Shown here piece after piece: positions 1-8,258 of a stretch of DNA of 64,000 bases; within the stretch, counting starts at the first letter, position 1, and the number at the start of each line of letters is the position of its first letter. Position numbers and translations under genes: made by a program. This DNA comes from Geosporobacter ferrireducens. GTDB taxonomy: Bacteria; Bacillota; Clostridia; Peptostreptococcales; Thermotaleaceae. The stretch covers positions 4,877,416 through 4,941,415 of the forward strand of contig NZ_CP017269.1 of the NCBI RefSeq assembly GCF_001750685.1, given 5' to 3'. The notes below the pieces were generated by a model. The model made no database searches and had not been told where the DNA came from. It worked only from the letters and a program-made list of their open reading frames with translations.

Positions 1-39
1 CCACCTACAGAATAATATAGGACAGATGCGTCTATTAAG

Positions 40-80
40 TATTAAAGAATCCATGTAGTTTCTGCATGGATTCTTTAATA
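40..80. terminator. AT-rich inverted repeat, probable terminator of an upstream gene
   Basis: Two perfectly complementary 16-base arms (40-55 and 65-80) flank a 9-base loop. The inner part is GAATCCATG/CATGGATTC and the outer part is A-rich on the left and T-rich on the right, so the outer stem could act as the U-tract in either direction. It lies just before the ABC transporter permease and probably closes a gene left of the window. No T-run follows the stem, so the terminator call is an inference. Confidence 0.5.
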
Positions 81-110
81 ATCAAGCGGAATAGAAGAAG
101 GAGGATAGAG

Positions 111-1811
111 ATGGTTTTAAAGACATCCAATAATAAACTGAAGATAAAAACCGAAGTTGACAATATAAAAAAGAACATGCGAGATCCTGTTTTAATGATA
201 ACAATTTTAGGGATTATAGCTATCGTATTTTTATTTATTCTATATCCTTTAATCATCATATTAAAGGAAAGTCTATATTATAAAAACGTATTATCTCTAT
301 ATCATTATAAAGAGATATTCAGATTATCGTCTACCAAAGAAATTCTGTGGAATACCATTTATCTTGGATTTATTGTTAGTGTTATTTCTACAGCAATCGG
401 ATTTTTGTTTGCTTATGCATCAGCCTATCTAAAAATACGCAGTAAAAAAATATTTAATGCGATAGCCATCTTGCCTATGGTATCTCCACCCTTTGTGATT
501 GCACTATCTACTATTCTGTTGTTTGGACGGAATGGATTTATTACAAGAGGTATTTTGGGTATGCGAGAAGCGAATGTATATGGGCTGAATGGTCTAATTT
601 TGGTTCAGACATTGACCTTTTTTCCGGTAGCTTATCTTCTTTTAGTAGGTTTATTGAAAAGCATTGATCCTTCTGTCGAAGAGGCCGCAAGAGATCTAGG
701 TGCTTCCCGTGGCGAAGTTTTTAGGTCCATTACGCTGCCATTAATGGTACCGGGCCTGGCTAATGCCTTCTTATTGGTATTTATTCAATCCATCGCAGAT
801 TTTAGTAACCCGATGGTTATTGGAGGGAATTATACCACGCTGGCAGTACAGATTTACCTACAGGGAATTGGTAATTATGATATGGGTGGCGGAACAGCAC
901 TAGCAATCATTTTGTTGATGATCTCTACAACCCTATTTATGATACAAAAATATTATGTGGGTAAGAAATCTTATATTACTGTTACGGGTAAAGCCTCTCG
1001 TAGCAGAGAGCTGATTGATAGTCCTGAGATAACAAGACCAATCTATTTAATTGTACTTGCTTTAAGTGTCTTTGTAGGGTTAATGTACATCTTAGTACCT
1101 ATTGGTGCCTTTATTAAATTATGGGGAGCAGATTATTCTTTCTCTCTCAACCATTTTAAATATGTCATCAATTTAGGTATGAAACCTATAAAAGATACTA
1201 CGTTCTTATCAATGATTGCAACGCCAATAAGCGGTATTTTAGCGATGATTATTGCTTTTTTAATTGTGAGAAAAAAATTCATTGGAAAAAGCTTTGTCGA
1301 GATGACTACTATGCTTGCATTGGCTATTCCCGGAACAGTTATAGGTTTAGGCTATGTACTTTCATATAATACAAAACCATTAGTGTTAACAGGTACAGCT
1401 ACAATTCTAATTATTGCTTTTGTTATGAGAAGTATGCCAATTGGTATCCGGGCAGGGATTGCTGCTTTGCAGCAGATTGACCCATCGATAGAAGAAGCAG
1501 CAAATGTACTAGGGGCATCCAGTTCTAAAGTTTTTACTTCTGTTACAATACCTATGATTCGACCCGCATTTTTCAGCGGTCTTGTATATACCTTTGTCAG
1601 AAGTATGACATTGGTCAGTACTGTTATTTTCCTTGTCTCAGCAAGGTATAATCTGTTGACAGCTGCAATCATGAATCAAATCGATGTAGGGAAAATCGGC
1701 GTTGCTTCGGCTTACTCAACAATCCTGATCTTGATTGTGGCAGTTGTTGTATGGACAATGCAGTTTATATTATCTAAACTAGGCATTGATACGAGTGATA
1801 TAGAAGGATAG
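111..1811 (+). CDS. ABC transporter permease, fused two-domain type (ferric iron / phosphonate class)
   Basis: Membrane permease of an importer, 566 aa, made of two consecutive permease domains in one chain. Each half carries the EAA loop that docks on the ATPase: one near residue 190 (EEAARDLGASRGEVF) and one near residue 460 (EEAANVLGASSSKVF). About twelve hydrophobic segments are visible, the first at residues 25-50. This fused layout is typical of FbpB/AfuB ferric-iron and 2-aminoethylphosphonate permeases. I chose the ATG at 111 because AAGGAGGATAG lies just before it; an in-frame ATG at 66 falls inside the upstream inverted repeat. The ATPase gene starts 11 bases downstream, so the two are co-transcribed. 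The substrate is inferred from family only. Confidence 0.88.
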   Translation: MVLKTSNNKLKIKTEVDNIKKNMRDPVLMITILGIIAIVFLFILYPLIIILKESLYYKNVLSLYHYKEIFRLSSTKEILWNTIYLGFIVSVISTAIGFLFAYASAYLKIRSKKIFNAIAILPMVSPPFVIALSTILLFGRNGFITRGILGMREANVYGLNGLILVQTLTFFPVAYLLLVGLLKSIDPSVEEAARDLGASRGEVFRSITLPLMVPGLANAFLLVFIQSIADFSNPMVIGGNYTTLAVQIYLQGIGNYDMGGGTALAIILLMISTTLFMIQKYYVGKKSYITVTGKASRSRELIDSPEITRPIYLIVLALSVFVGLMYILVPIGAFIKLWGADYSFSLNHFKYVINLGMKPIKDTTFLSMIATPISGILAMIIAFLIVRKKFIGKSFVEMTTMLALAIPGTVIGLGYVLSYNTKPLVLTGTATILIIAFVMRSMPIGIRAGIAALQQIDPSIEEAANVLGASSSKVFTSVTIPMIRPAFFSGLVYTFVRSMTLVSTVIFLVSARYNLLTAAIMNQIDVGKIGVASAYSTILILIVAVVVWTMQFILSKLGIDTSDIEG

Positions 1812-1822
1812 GAGATGATCGA

Positions 1823-2890
1823 ATGAAATCACCAAAGAAAGTTTATCTTGAAGATTTAAACAAGACATTTATAACCGCTGGTAAGGATAAAGTTGTTGCT
1901 GTGAATGATATTAATTTAAAAATTGAACCCGGTGAATTCGCGACAATGCTGGGGCCTTCCGGTTGTGGTAAAACCACTACCTTGAGAATGATTGCAGGTT
2001 TTGAAATGCCAACCAAAGGCAATGTTTTCATTGGAGAAGAAAATGTTGCAAATAAAACACCAGATAAAAGAGATACGGCCATGGTTTTTCAAAATTATGC
2101 CCTGTTCCCTCATATGAATGTATTTGACAATATTGCTTATGGTCTAAAAATACTTAAACGGCCGAAAACAGAGATCAAGGAACGGGTAGAACGAATACTA
2201 AAGATGATGAAAATGGAAGATTTCTCAGAACGGGTACCTGCTCAAATGTCTGGAGGACAGCAGCAGCGGGTTTCATTGGCAAGAGCCTTAGTCATGGAGC
2301 CGGGTGTATTGCTTTTCGATGAACCATTATCTAATCTAGATGCAAAACTTAGAATTCACATGAGAGATGAAATACGAAAAATTCAGCAGAATGTAGGAAT
2401 TACTTCTATTTATGTTACCCATGATCAAGAGGAAGCTATGGCCATGTCTGACAAGGTAATTATTATGAATAACGGCGTGATTGAACAGCAAGGAACGCCT
2501 CAAGAAATTTACCAACGGCCGATTAATGAATTTGTAGCTAATTTTATAGGAAGAGCAAATATATTGGATGGTCAGATAGAAAGTTTTGATGGAAGTGATG
2601 TTATAGTAAATATTTACGATGTGAAGTATAGGGCAAAAGCCAATAGAAGATTTGAAACTGGCCAAAAGGTTCATGTGGTGATCAGACCGGAGGGGGTTAT
2701 TGTAGGAAAGCAGGATTTTACTGTAAAAGTTGAAAAAAGCGTGTTTATGGGGCAAAACCATGAATATGGGGTAGACTTTTTTGGAACGAATATAGAGATC
2801 AGCGAGAACAATCCGACAGGTAAGACCATCTATAGAATTGGTGAGCAAATGGGGATCGGATTTGAGGAACGTGCGCTGCATATCCTTTAA
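1823..2890 (+). CDS. ABC transporter ATP-binding protein (FbpC/PotA-like)
   Basis: Cytoplasmic ATPase of 355 aa that powers the permease encoded just upstream. Walker A is GPSGCGKTTT near residue 45, the signature is MSGGQQQRVSLARA near residue 142, and Walker B is LLFDEPLSNLDA near residue 162. The switch histidine follows in YVTHDQEEAMAMSD. After about residue 235 comes a beta-rich C-terminal extension like the TOBE regulatory domain of FbpC, PotA and MalK-type ATPases. The length is normal for that group. GGAGATG precedes the start. It is probably the second gene of the operon; iron versus phosphonate or polyamine specificity cannot be read from the ATPase. Confidence 0.88.
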   Translation: MKSPKKVYLEDLNKTFITAGKDKVVAVNDINLKIEPGEFATMLGPSGCGKTTTLRMIAGFEMPTKGNVFIGEENVANKTPDKRDTAMVFQNYALFPHMNVFDNIAYGLKILKRPKTEIKERVERILKMMKMEDFSERVPAQMSGGQQQRVSLARALVMEPGVLLFDEPLSNLDAKLRIHMRDEIRKIQQNVGITSIYVTHDQEEAMAMSDKVIIMNNGVIEQQGTPQEIYQRPINEFVANFIGRANILDGQIESFDGSDVIVNIYDVKYRAKANRRFETGQKVHVVIRPEGVIVGKQDFTVKVEKSVFMGQNHEYGVDFFGTNIEISENNPTGKTIYRIGEQMGIGFEERALHIL

Positions 2891-3020
2891 TAAAGATGTG
2901 AGCTATTCATTGAGCTTTGCCTAGAGAGGATTAAGACATATAAGGAAATTAGCTGCATTCAATTTACTTTTAAAAATTATGAAACTGGAATATGGGCGTA
3001 TGGGAAAGGGGGAGCTTGAG

Positions 3021-3746
3021 ATGATCAGTACTTATGAACTTATATTAAGATTAGTACTTTCAGCAATTATTGGTGGATTGATTGGAATCGAAAGAGAAGC
3101 CAATAACAGACCAGCGGGACTTCGGACACACATATTGGTAACGTTGGGCTCAGCTCTAATCATGCTAATATCAACCCATGGATTTAACAATTTAGCATCG
3201 ACAGGTGACCCTGCCCGATTGGCAGCACAGGTTGTCAGTGGAATTGGCTTTTTAGGTGCCGGCACAATTTTAAGAACAGGGAATAGTATCAGAGGATTAA
3301 CAACGGCAGCAAGTATATGGGTATGCGGTGGGATCGGTCTTGCGATTGGCGGCGGATATTATGTAGGAGGCCTAACGACTGCAGCAATCGTTCTTTTCTC
3401 TTTAATGAGCCTTGGCGTATTTGAGAAGAAAATATTTATTAAAAAACACAAAGTGCTGGTTGTACAATGCAAAGAAAGATTTGGTTTGATTGGAGATATA
3501 GGTCAGGTATTTGGGAGATATAATATTATCATTAAAGATATTCAGATATTAAGAAATACAGATGACGATGATTGCGAAAAGGATGAACTGCTGGATATAA
3601 TTGATACAGCAAATTTAATTGAGATACATTTCGCTGTTAAATTATGCAATGATTTTAGAAAAAATGATTTTTTTGAAGATATAAATAAGATTAATGGAGT
3701 AGAACAGGTAATATGGAATGATGACAGAATCGCCTATAGTGTATAA
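3021..3746 (+). CDS. MgtC/SapB family membrane protein
   Basis: Inner-membrane protein of 241 aa. The N-terminal 130 residues carry the MgtC signature: four or five hydrophobic helices with GLIGIEREANNRPAGLRTH near residues 18-36, AAQVVSGIGFLGAGTI near 75, and RGLTTAASIWVCGGIG near 95. The C-terminal 90 residues are soluble and resemble the small ACT-like domain of MgtC. Known members help cells survive low magnesium or modulate the F-ATPase and membrane potential; the exact role here is unknown. I prefer the ATG at 3021, seven bases after AAAGGGGGAG, over the in-frame ATG at 2979. It sits between the transporter ATPase and its lipoprotein receptor, an unusual place. Confidence 0.85.
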   Translation: MISTYELILRLVLSAIIGGLIGIEREANNRPAGLRTHILVTLGSALIMLISTHGFNNLASTGDPARLAAQVVSGIGFLGAGTILRTGNSIRGLTTAASIWVCGGIGLAIGGGYYVGGLTTAAIVLFSLMSLGVFEKKIFIKKHKVLVVQCKERFGLIGDIGQVFGRYNIIIKDIQILRNTDDDDCEKDELLDIIDTANLIEIHFAVKLCNDFRKNDFFEDINKINGVEQVIWNDDRIAYSV

Positions 3747-3815
3747 AAGCAAATGATGCTTTTAGTTCTATCTTTATGAAGAGCAGGTGAAATGGACGAT
3801 TGCTCTTGCGGTTTA
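3745..3815. terminator. Two small hairpins between the mgtC-like gene and the receptor gene
   Basis: The first hairpin is AAAAGCA (3745-3751) with TGCTTTT (3757-3763), overlapping the MgtC stop codon. The second is AAGAGCA (3779-3785) with TGCTCTT (3801-3807), followed by a T-rich stretch. Either could terminate or attenuate reading into the binding-protein gene. The tails are weakly U-rich, so confidence is modest. Confidence 0.4.
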
Positions 3816-3870
3816 TTTCTTGAATAATTTTAAAAAATCGTTAGAATAGAATTAAAAGGGGGGAGACGAG

Positions 3871-4887
3871 ATGGGCAGACAATATATCCTGATTGTTTTC
3901 GCAGTTTTGCTAATGACTAGTTCTATCAATGGCTGTTCTTCTGTAGAAGAATCCAAAGTTCTTCACATTTATGCAGGTTTATATGAAGATCATGCTATTA
4001 AAGCCATAGAGGCATTTGAGAAAGAAACAGGGATTAAAGTAAAATATGTGAGATTATCTGCAGGTGAAATATTGCAGCGATTGCAAAAAGAAAAAGATAA
4101 TCCCCGGGCAAGTATTTGGTTTGGCGGACCTGTAGACACATTTATCCAAGCAAAACAAGAAGGATTGTTGACACCCTATCTATCTCCAAACCGACAAAAA
4201 ATTGATGACATGTTCAAAGATGAAGAGGGTTATTGGACAGGGATTTATGCAGGACCTCTTGCAATTGTAAGCAATCGATTGTGGTTACAGCAAAATGGAT
4301 TATCTGTTCCAAAGTCGTGGGAAGAACTGCTTCAGTCTGAGTTTAAATGGATGATTGCTATGCCAAATCCAAACACCTCAGGAACAGGTTATACCATTTT
4401 AGCTACTTTAATCCAGCTTTATGGTGAAGAAGAGGCTTTTGATTATTTCAGAAAACTACATGAACAGATTGGCTGGTATACCACTTCCGGAAGTACATCT
4501 GGACGATTGGTAGGAGCGGGCGATATGGGTGTTGCTATTTTATTTGCCCAAGATGCTGTGAAATTTTTTAAGGAAGGCTTTAATCAAATTGTAATTTCAT
4601 TTCCAAAAGAAGGAACTGGTTATGAAATCGGAGCCGTAGCTATGATTCATAATGGGCCTGAAACAGAAGAGGCTCAAAAATTTATCGACTGGATATTGAC
4701 AAAGCAGGCACAAGAGTTAGGAAAACAAGTAGGAAACTATCATTTGCTAACCAATCGGGAAGCCGTTTCTCCGGCAGAGGCCTTCCCGCTTTCAGAATTA
4801 AATGTAGTTGAATACGATCACGAGTGGGCTGGTTTGAACCGGCAGAATATATTAGAACGTTGGAACCGTATAATATTTAGAAAATAG
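3871..4887 (+). CDS. ABC transporter substrate-binding lipoprotein (AfuA/FbpA-like)
   Basis: Extracellular receptor of 338 aa for the upstream importer. It has a short charged start, a hydrophobic signal segment and a lipobox-like site ending in INGC near residue 22, so it should be lipid-anchored outside the membrane. The mature part opens with LHIYAGLYEDHAIKAIEAFE, the usual first strand and helix of ferric-iron and 2-aminoethylphosphonate binding proteins, and later has ASIWFGGPVD and PNTSGTGYT. GGGGGGAGACGAG precedes the ATG. The gene follows the permease and ATPase rather than leading them, with an MgtC gene between. The substrate is inferred. Confidence 0.82.
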   Translation: MGRQYILIVFAVLLMTSSINGCSSVEESKVLHIYAGLYEDHAIKAIEAFEKETGIKVKYVRLSAGEILQRLQKEKDNPRASIWFGGPVDTFIQAKQEGLLTPYLSPNRQKIDDMFKDEEGYWTGIYAGPLAIVSNRLWLQQNGLSVPKSWEELLQSEFKWMIAMPNPNTSGTGYTILATLIQLYGEEEAFDYFRKLHEQIGWYTTSGSTSGRLVGAGDMGVAILFAQDAVKFFKEGFNQIVISFPKEGTGYEIGAVAMIHNGPETEEAQKFIDWILTKQAQELGKQVGNYHLLTNREAVSPAEAFPLSELNVVEYDHEWAGLNRQNILERWNRIIFRK

Positions 4888-4912
4888 AGAACGCAGAAAT
4901 TTTGATTGTTTA

Positions 4913-5281
4913 TTATATAGATATATGAAAATAGAATAGATTTTCTTTTTTAGGGGCAGGCCTTGTGTCTGCCCATTTATATGTTTGCAGTTGTTTGGGG
5001 ATTTCAGTCTGATGCTGGTTATTTACAACCTCTGAAAACAGATTATCTGTCTCGCTGACCTGCACAGAGGGTTTGTTTTCGTCGGCACTGCTAACCTTAT
5101 TTACATTCAACCATGCCAATTCATTGATCATATTTCTAAACTGGCCTACGGTAAGGGGTTGTGCATCTTCAATAAGCTCATAACCCAGTTGTCCATTAGG
5201 CTCTATGGTTGCAGTTTTTACATCGGATATATTCTTTATTCCAGACTGGCGCAGCCGCATTTCCACTTGACGCAAAGACAA
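4913..5281 (-). pseudogene. C-terminal remnant of a DUF421 (YetF-like) membrane protein
   Basis: The reverse-strand frame reads LRQSGIKNISDVKTATIEPN followed by GQLGYELIEDAQPLTVGQF, the typical cytoplasmic C-terminal domain of DUF421/YetF proteins. Whole family members are about 220 aa with three N-terminal membrane helices; none are present. Going upstream, the frame hits a TAA at 5294-5296, only a TTG at 5281 could start it, and no membrane-coding sequence is found in other frames before the next gene. The last residues are encoded by a short palindromic repeat at 4950-4974. I read it as a truncated remnant, though expression of the soluble domain alone cannot be excluded. Confidence 0.7.
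4950..4974. repeat. Short palindromic repeat, copy 1
   Basis: A 25-base element with arms GGGCAG and CTGCCC around a nine-base centre. The same 25 bases recur exactly at 10125-10149, and a related element with different arm sequence lies at 36085-36107. It falls inside the 3' end of the DUF421 remnant. It looks like a dispersed REP-type palindrome of the 'TAGGGGC...GCCC' kind. No mobilising transposase gene is visible in the window. Confidence 0.7.
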
Positions 5282-5446
5282 ATATCGACAAAATTAGACA
5301 AAAATCATTTTTTGTGATATTATGATTAGTACTATTGCAAAAAAGAAGGCAGTAGTACCAGAAGAATTTTTTGCAGGGAAAGCCAATTCTATAAGCACTT
5401 TTATATTGCTCGGGAAATATCAACAATTCTATTTAAAGGAGGCGCC

Positions 5447-6988
5447 ATGGAACAGTTAATTGATCAAATAGCAAATGTACAAATATTGAACCAGTTTTGG
5501 TTAACGCTATTATTACTCATTCCAATTATTCTAATTGCCCGTACAGTTGTAGCGGGAACGAGATATTCACCTATTCTGATCATTGTAATCTTTGGATTGG
5601 CAATGGGCTTGATCCTCGTAAAAAGTAGTGTGGCTACACCAGGTTTACCTGAATTTCCAATTATCGATTTAATGAGTAAAGTAACAGTAACGGCATTAAT
5701 TGTATCCTTCTTTGTTGGAGGACAGGAAATTAAAAAAATACTCATGCGGCAGAAACTGGAAAGTGAAGACTTAATTGTGCCATCAGAGGAGGAAATCATC
5801 CTCGGAACGAAGCGGACACAGCTTGTTTTTATCATTAGATCTTTCTTTATATTAATTGGTATTGAAGGGGTTAAGCGCTTGGTTTTAGGATTTCCATCAG
5901 GAGACCCCCTTGGCAAGTTTTATCCTATTATTGCTTATCTGGGAATTGTTGGAGCCTTGATTTTAATCGACCACAAGGCAACGATTAAGGATAAGCCCCA
6001 GTACCTCAGACGAGGTCTGTTTGAAATCGTTGTCATTTTACTAATATCCGTTGTCTCAGCGAACATTGCACAATGGATCAAGCCGATTATCGGACTTCCT
6101 CAAATTTTCTTTGCTATGATTATATCTGCGGCTTTAGGTGGATTGCTGTCAGAATGGAAGTTTGGTCCAACGGTTAGAGCCTTGTTGTTTGCTGGGATTC
6201 CAGTTGTTTTGGCAGCGAATTTTATGGTAGGAGGATCAAGAATTCTTGAAGCATTTAAGCTGACGGAAATGAAAGCCGTTATGACCTATGGTCTTTTTGG
6301 ACAAGTGTTTTGGATGTTTGGCGGGTTATCCCTATTGATATTATTCGGTTCATCCAATCATGTAAGAAATCTGGCACCAGGAATGGCAGGGGCATTGTCT
6401 CACTCCGGATTGACAGGTGCTTGTACAGCAGGGGACTTAGGTTCTGATGCCGCCTCTAGAGCGCCGATTATGATCAATATTCCATTCTTTGGACATGTAT
6501 TCGTGTTTTCTATACTGGCAGCCAGTGCTGCCCGTGGTTCTTTGATGACTGGATGGGCGCTGCCGATTGTTTTGATTGGTATGGGACTAACTCTATGGGC
6601 CTTAAAAACCCTAAGAAATGCAAAAGGGAAGGAAGCTGCTGAAGTAAAAGGGTTAATGCAGTTTTCTTTTGGATGGCAGTTGGTTGCAGTATTTGGAAGC
6701 TTTTTACTGTTGAGTATGGGAGGCATGCCCATAAACGATGCAGCTATGGCTACTTCATCAGCCATTTCACACTTCGGGCTGTTTGCAGCTGTACAAGGTG
6801 GGATGTTTGGAACACAAGCCGCTGACATGATTGCCTTCATATTTGCAATGCCTTTCCTGATACACCCATTTGTTTTTGGTATGTTTGGTAAGGCCGTTGA
6901 AAATGATGGAAAAATGCCTGCTAAGATTGTATATCTATTAGGTGCAATTGGCATCGCTGGTGTAATCTATTCAGTATTAGTGATGTAA
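5447..6988 (+). CDS. Polytopic membrane protein, transporter-like, family not recognised
   Basis: A 513-aa protein with about twelve hydrophobic segments spread over its whole length and only one longer charged loop, near residues 95-125 (KILMRQKLESEDLIVPSEEE). A conserved-looking loop near residues 318-348 contains LSHSGLTGACTAGDLGSDAA, and another near residue 450 reads GGMFGTQAADM. These glycine/serine-rich re-entrant-type loops resemble secondary transporters, loosely the glutamate:sodium symporter group, but I do not recognise the family with certainty. AAAGGAGGCG precedes the ATG. It stands alone, closed by a strong hairpin at 7023-7041, so it is probably monocistronic. Confidence 0.6.
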   Translation: MEQLIDQIANVQILNQFWLTLLLLIPIILIARTVVAGTRYSPILIIVIFGLAMGLILVKSSVATPGLPEFPIIDLMSKVTVTALIVSFFVGGQEIKKILMRQKLESEDLIVPSEEEIILGTKRTQLVFIIRSFFILIGIEGVKRLVLGFPSGDPLGKFYPIIAYLGIVGALILIDHKATIKDKPQYLRRGLFEIVVILLISVVSANIAQWIKPIIGLPQIFFAMIISAALGGLLSEWKFGPTVRALLFAGIPVVLAANFMVGGSRILEAFKLTEMKAVMTYGLFGQVFWMFGGLSLLILFGSSNHVRNLAPGMAGALSHSGLTGACTAGDLGSDAASRAPIMINIPFFGHVFVFSILAASAARGSLMTGWALPIVLIGMGLTLWALKTLRNAKGKEAAEVKGLMQFSFGWQLVAVFGSFLLLSMGGMPINDAAMATSSAISHFGLFAAVQGGMFGTQAADMIAFIFAMPFLIHPFVFGMFGKAVENDGKMPAKIVYLLGAIGIAGVIYSVLVM

Positions 6989-7022
6989 TATAAAAAATTT
7001 GAATAACATGACGGATTTCAAG

Positions 7023-7045
7023 ACCCCCTCGACGAGGGGGTTTCC
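7023..7045 (+). terminator. Terminator of the 5447 membrane-protein gene
   Basis: GC-rich hairpin ACCCCCT (7023-7029) / AGGGGGT (7035-7041) with loop CGACG, ending in TTTCC. It starts 34 bases after the stop codon. The U-tract is short, but the stem is strong. Confidence 0.7.
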
Positions 7046-7244
7046 TATCGGGTATTTTACGGAGTAATTTTAGAATGGCAAATGGTTGGGAAAATATGTT
7101 AGAATGAATTATATGCACATGCAGACCTTATTTATCTAAATGGGATGTACTAAAGGCGTGTATATTTGAATTTTGGATAGGGCAGCAGGATTTTTCTCTC
7201 TTGTCTGCCATCATCTGGTTTATGATACAGGGGGGAATAAATAT

Positions 7245-7691
7245 ATGATTATAAGAAAAGCAGATTGTAAAGATACAGAAGAAATCTTAAAAGTGTGGTA
7301 TGATGCCAGTAAAATAGCCCATTCATTTATTTCAGAGGAAATGCTTGTGGAACAGCAAAAGGAAATACGGAATAAATATCTGCCAATTGCTGAAACTTGG
7401 GTAGCAGAGGAAAATAAAATAATATGCGGATTTATTTCACTGATCGATCATTATGTTGGAGGGTTGTTTATAAACCTGCAATACCAAGGAAATGGTATTG
7501 GAACCGCTTTGATAGAAATGGCAAAAACTGAGAAAGGGGTTCTGACGGTCGGTGTATATGTTAAAAATATAAACGCAAGAGCGTTCTATGAGAAAATGGG
7601 ATTTGTGCCAATAAATGAAGAATTGCAGGTTGAAACAGGAGAAATCGTGTTAAATATGATCCTAAATAACGAATACGCTGTGTTAGTCTAA
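7245..7691 (+). CDS. GNAT-family N-acetyltransferase (YjaB-like)
   Basis: Cytoplasmic acetyl-CoA-dependent acyltransferase of 148 aa, normal for the fold. MIIRKADCKDTEEILKVW forms the first strand and helix, AHSFISEEMLVEQQ resembles the YjaB/YiaC group, and LQYQGNGIGTALI near residue 88 is the acetyl-CoA pyrophosphate loop. NARAFYEKMGF near residue 117 is the usual motif-B tail. The ATG at 7245 follows GGGGGGAAT; an in-frame start at 7173 has no ribosome site. The substrate is unknown. The next gene starts 23 bases downstream with its own strong ribosome site, so co-transcription is likely. Confidence 0.82.
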   Translation: MIIRKADCKDTEEILKVWYDASKIAHSFISEEMLVEQQKEIRNKYLPIAETWVAEENKIICGFISLIDHYVGGLFINLQYQGNGIGTALIEMAKTEKGVLTVGVYVKNINARAFYEKMGFVPINEELQVETGEIVLNMILNNEYAVLV

Positions 7692-7714
7692 ATGATCGAA
7701 GAGGAGGAATTTGA

Positions 7715-8035
7715 TTGATTTATCCTAAAAATACGATTTATGTGATAGGAACAGCAAAAATCAGCAGCAATGACCCGATCTCTGCTATGTTTGATATGTT
7801 TTTTATTGGTATTATCTTAGAAAGAGATAGTGGGAAAATTGTTGATCTAACATGCAATATGGTCAGAGCTGTAACAGCGGATTTTATTAAATCTATGCTG
7901 ATTGACTATAATCTCCTTGAGGATATTGATCAAATTGTTGAAGAAATTAAGGACCGGTTTCATGGAATTGCGCAAAAGGCAGTAATTGCTGCAGTAAAAG
8001 ATGCCCGCAATAAATATATGATGCTAAAAAAGTAA
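7715..8035 (+). CDS. DUF3870 domain protein
   Basis: A 106-aa soluble protein covering the whole DUF3870 domain. It begins IYPKNTIYVIGTAKISSNDP, has GIILERDSGKIVDLTCNMV in the middle and ends in a lysine-rich helix (AAVKDARNKYMM). The start is TTG, chosen because GAGGAGGAA sits six bases before it. The function is unknown. It precedes the DUF1445/DUF4392 pair but is separated from it by a terminator at 8146-8179, so it probably shares a transcript with the acetyltransferase instead. Confidence 0.78.
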   Translation: MIYPKNTIYVIGTAKISSNDPISAMFDMFFIGIILERDSGKIVDLTCNMVRAVTADFIKSMLIDYNLLEDIDQIVEEIKDRFHGIAQKAVIAAVKDARNKYMMLKK

Positions 8036-8145
8036 TTGAAAAAAACTGAGTAACCATTTATACTAAGATTAGGGACAGTGAAAAATTACATACATGTTTT
8101 GTTTGCTCGTATGTGGATTTGCCTCTACGTACAACTGTAAATAAG

Positions 8146-8179
8146 ACCCAGATAACGATTTGTTATGCTGGGTTTTTTT
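8146..8179 (+). terminator. Terminator after the DUF3870 gene
   Basis: ACCCAGATAAC (8146-8156) pairs with GTTAT-G-CTGGGT (8162-8173), one base bulged, and a seven-T run follows. This is a classical intrinsic terminator that separates the acetyltransferase/DUF3870 unit from the DUF1445 gene. Confidence 0.85.
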
Positions 8180-8258
8180 GTTTTTGGCAGCGACAGGTAT
8201 TCAATTTATGCACTATAGCTATAACTTAATACGAACAAAAGGAAGGGAGAGAAGTAGT

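Noticed and set aside
66..110. Earlier in-frame start for the ABC permease
   Set aside because: The ATG at 66 lies in the upstream inverted repeat and has no ribosome site; the ATG at 111 has AAGGAGG at good distance.
2891..3020. Possible magnesium (M-box) riboswitch before the MgtC gene
   Set aside because: None of the conserved M-box segments is present in this short gap.
5196..5426. Reverse-strand frame of 76 codons upstream of the membrane-protein gene
   Set aside because: It is out of frame with the DUF421 remnant, lacks family features and covers the promoter region of the forward gene.
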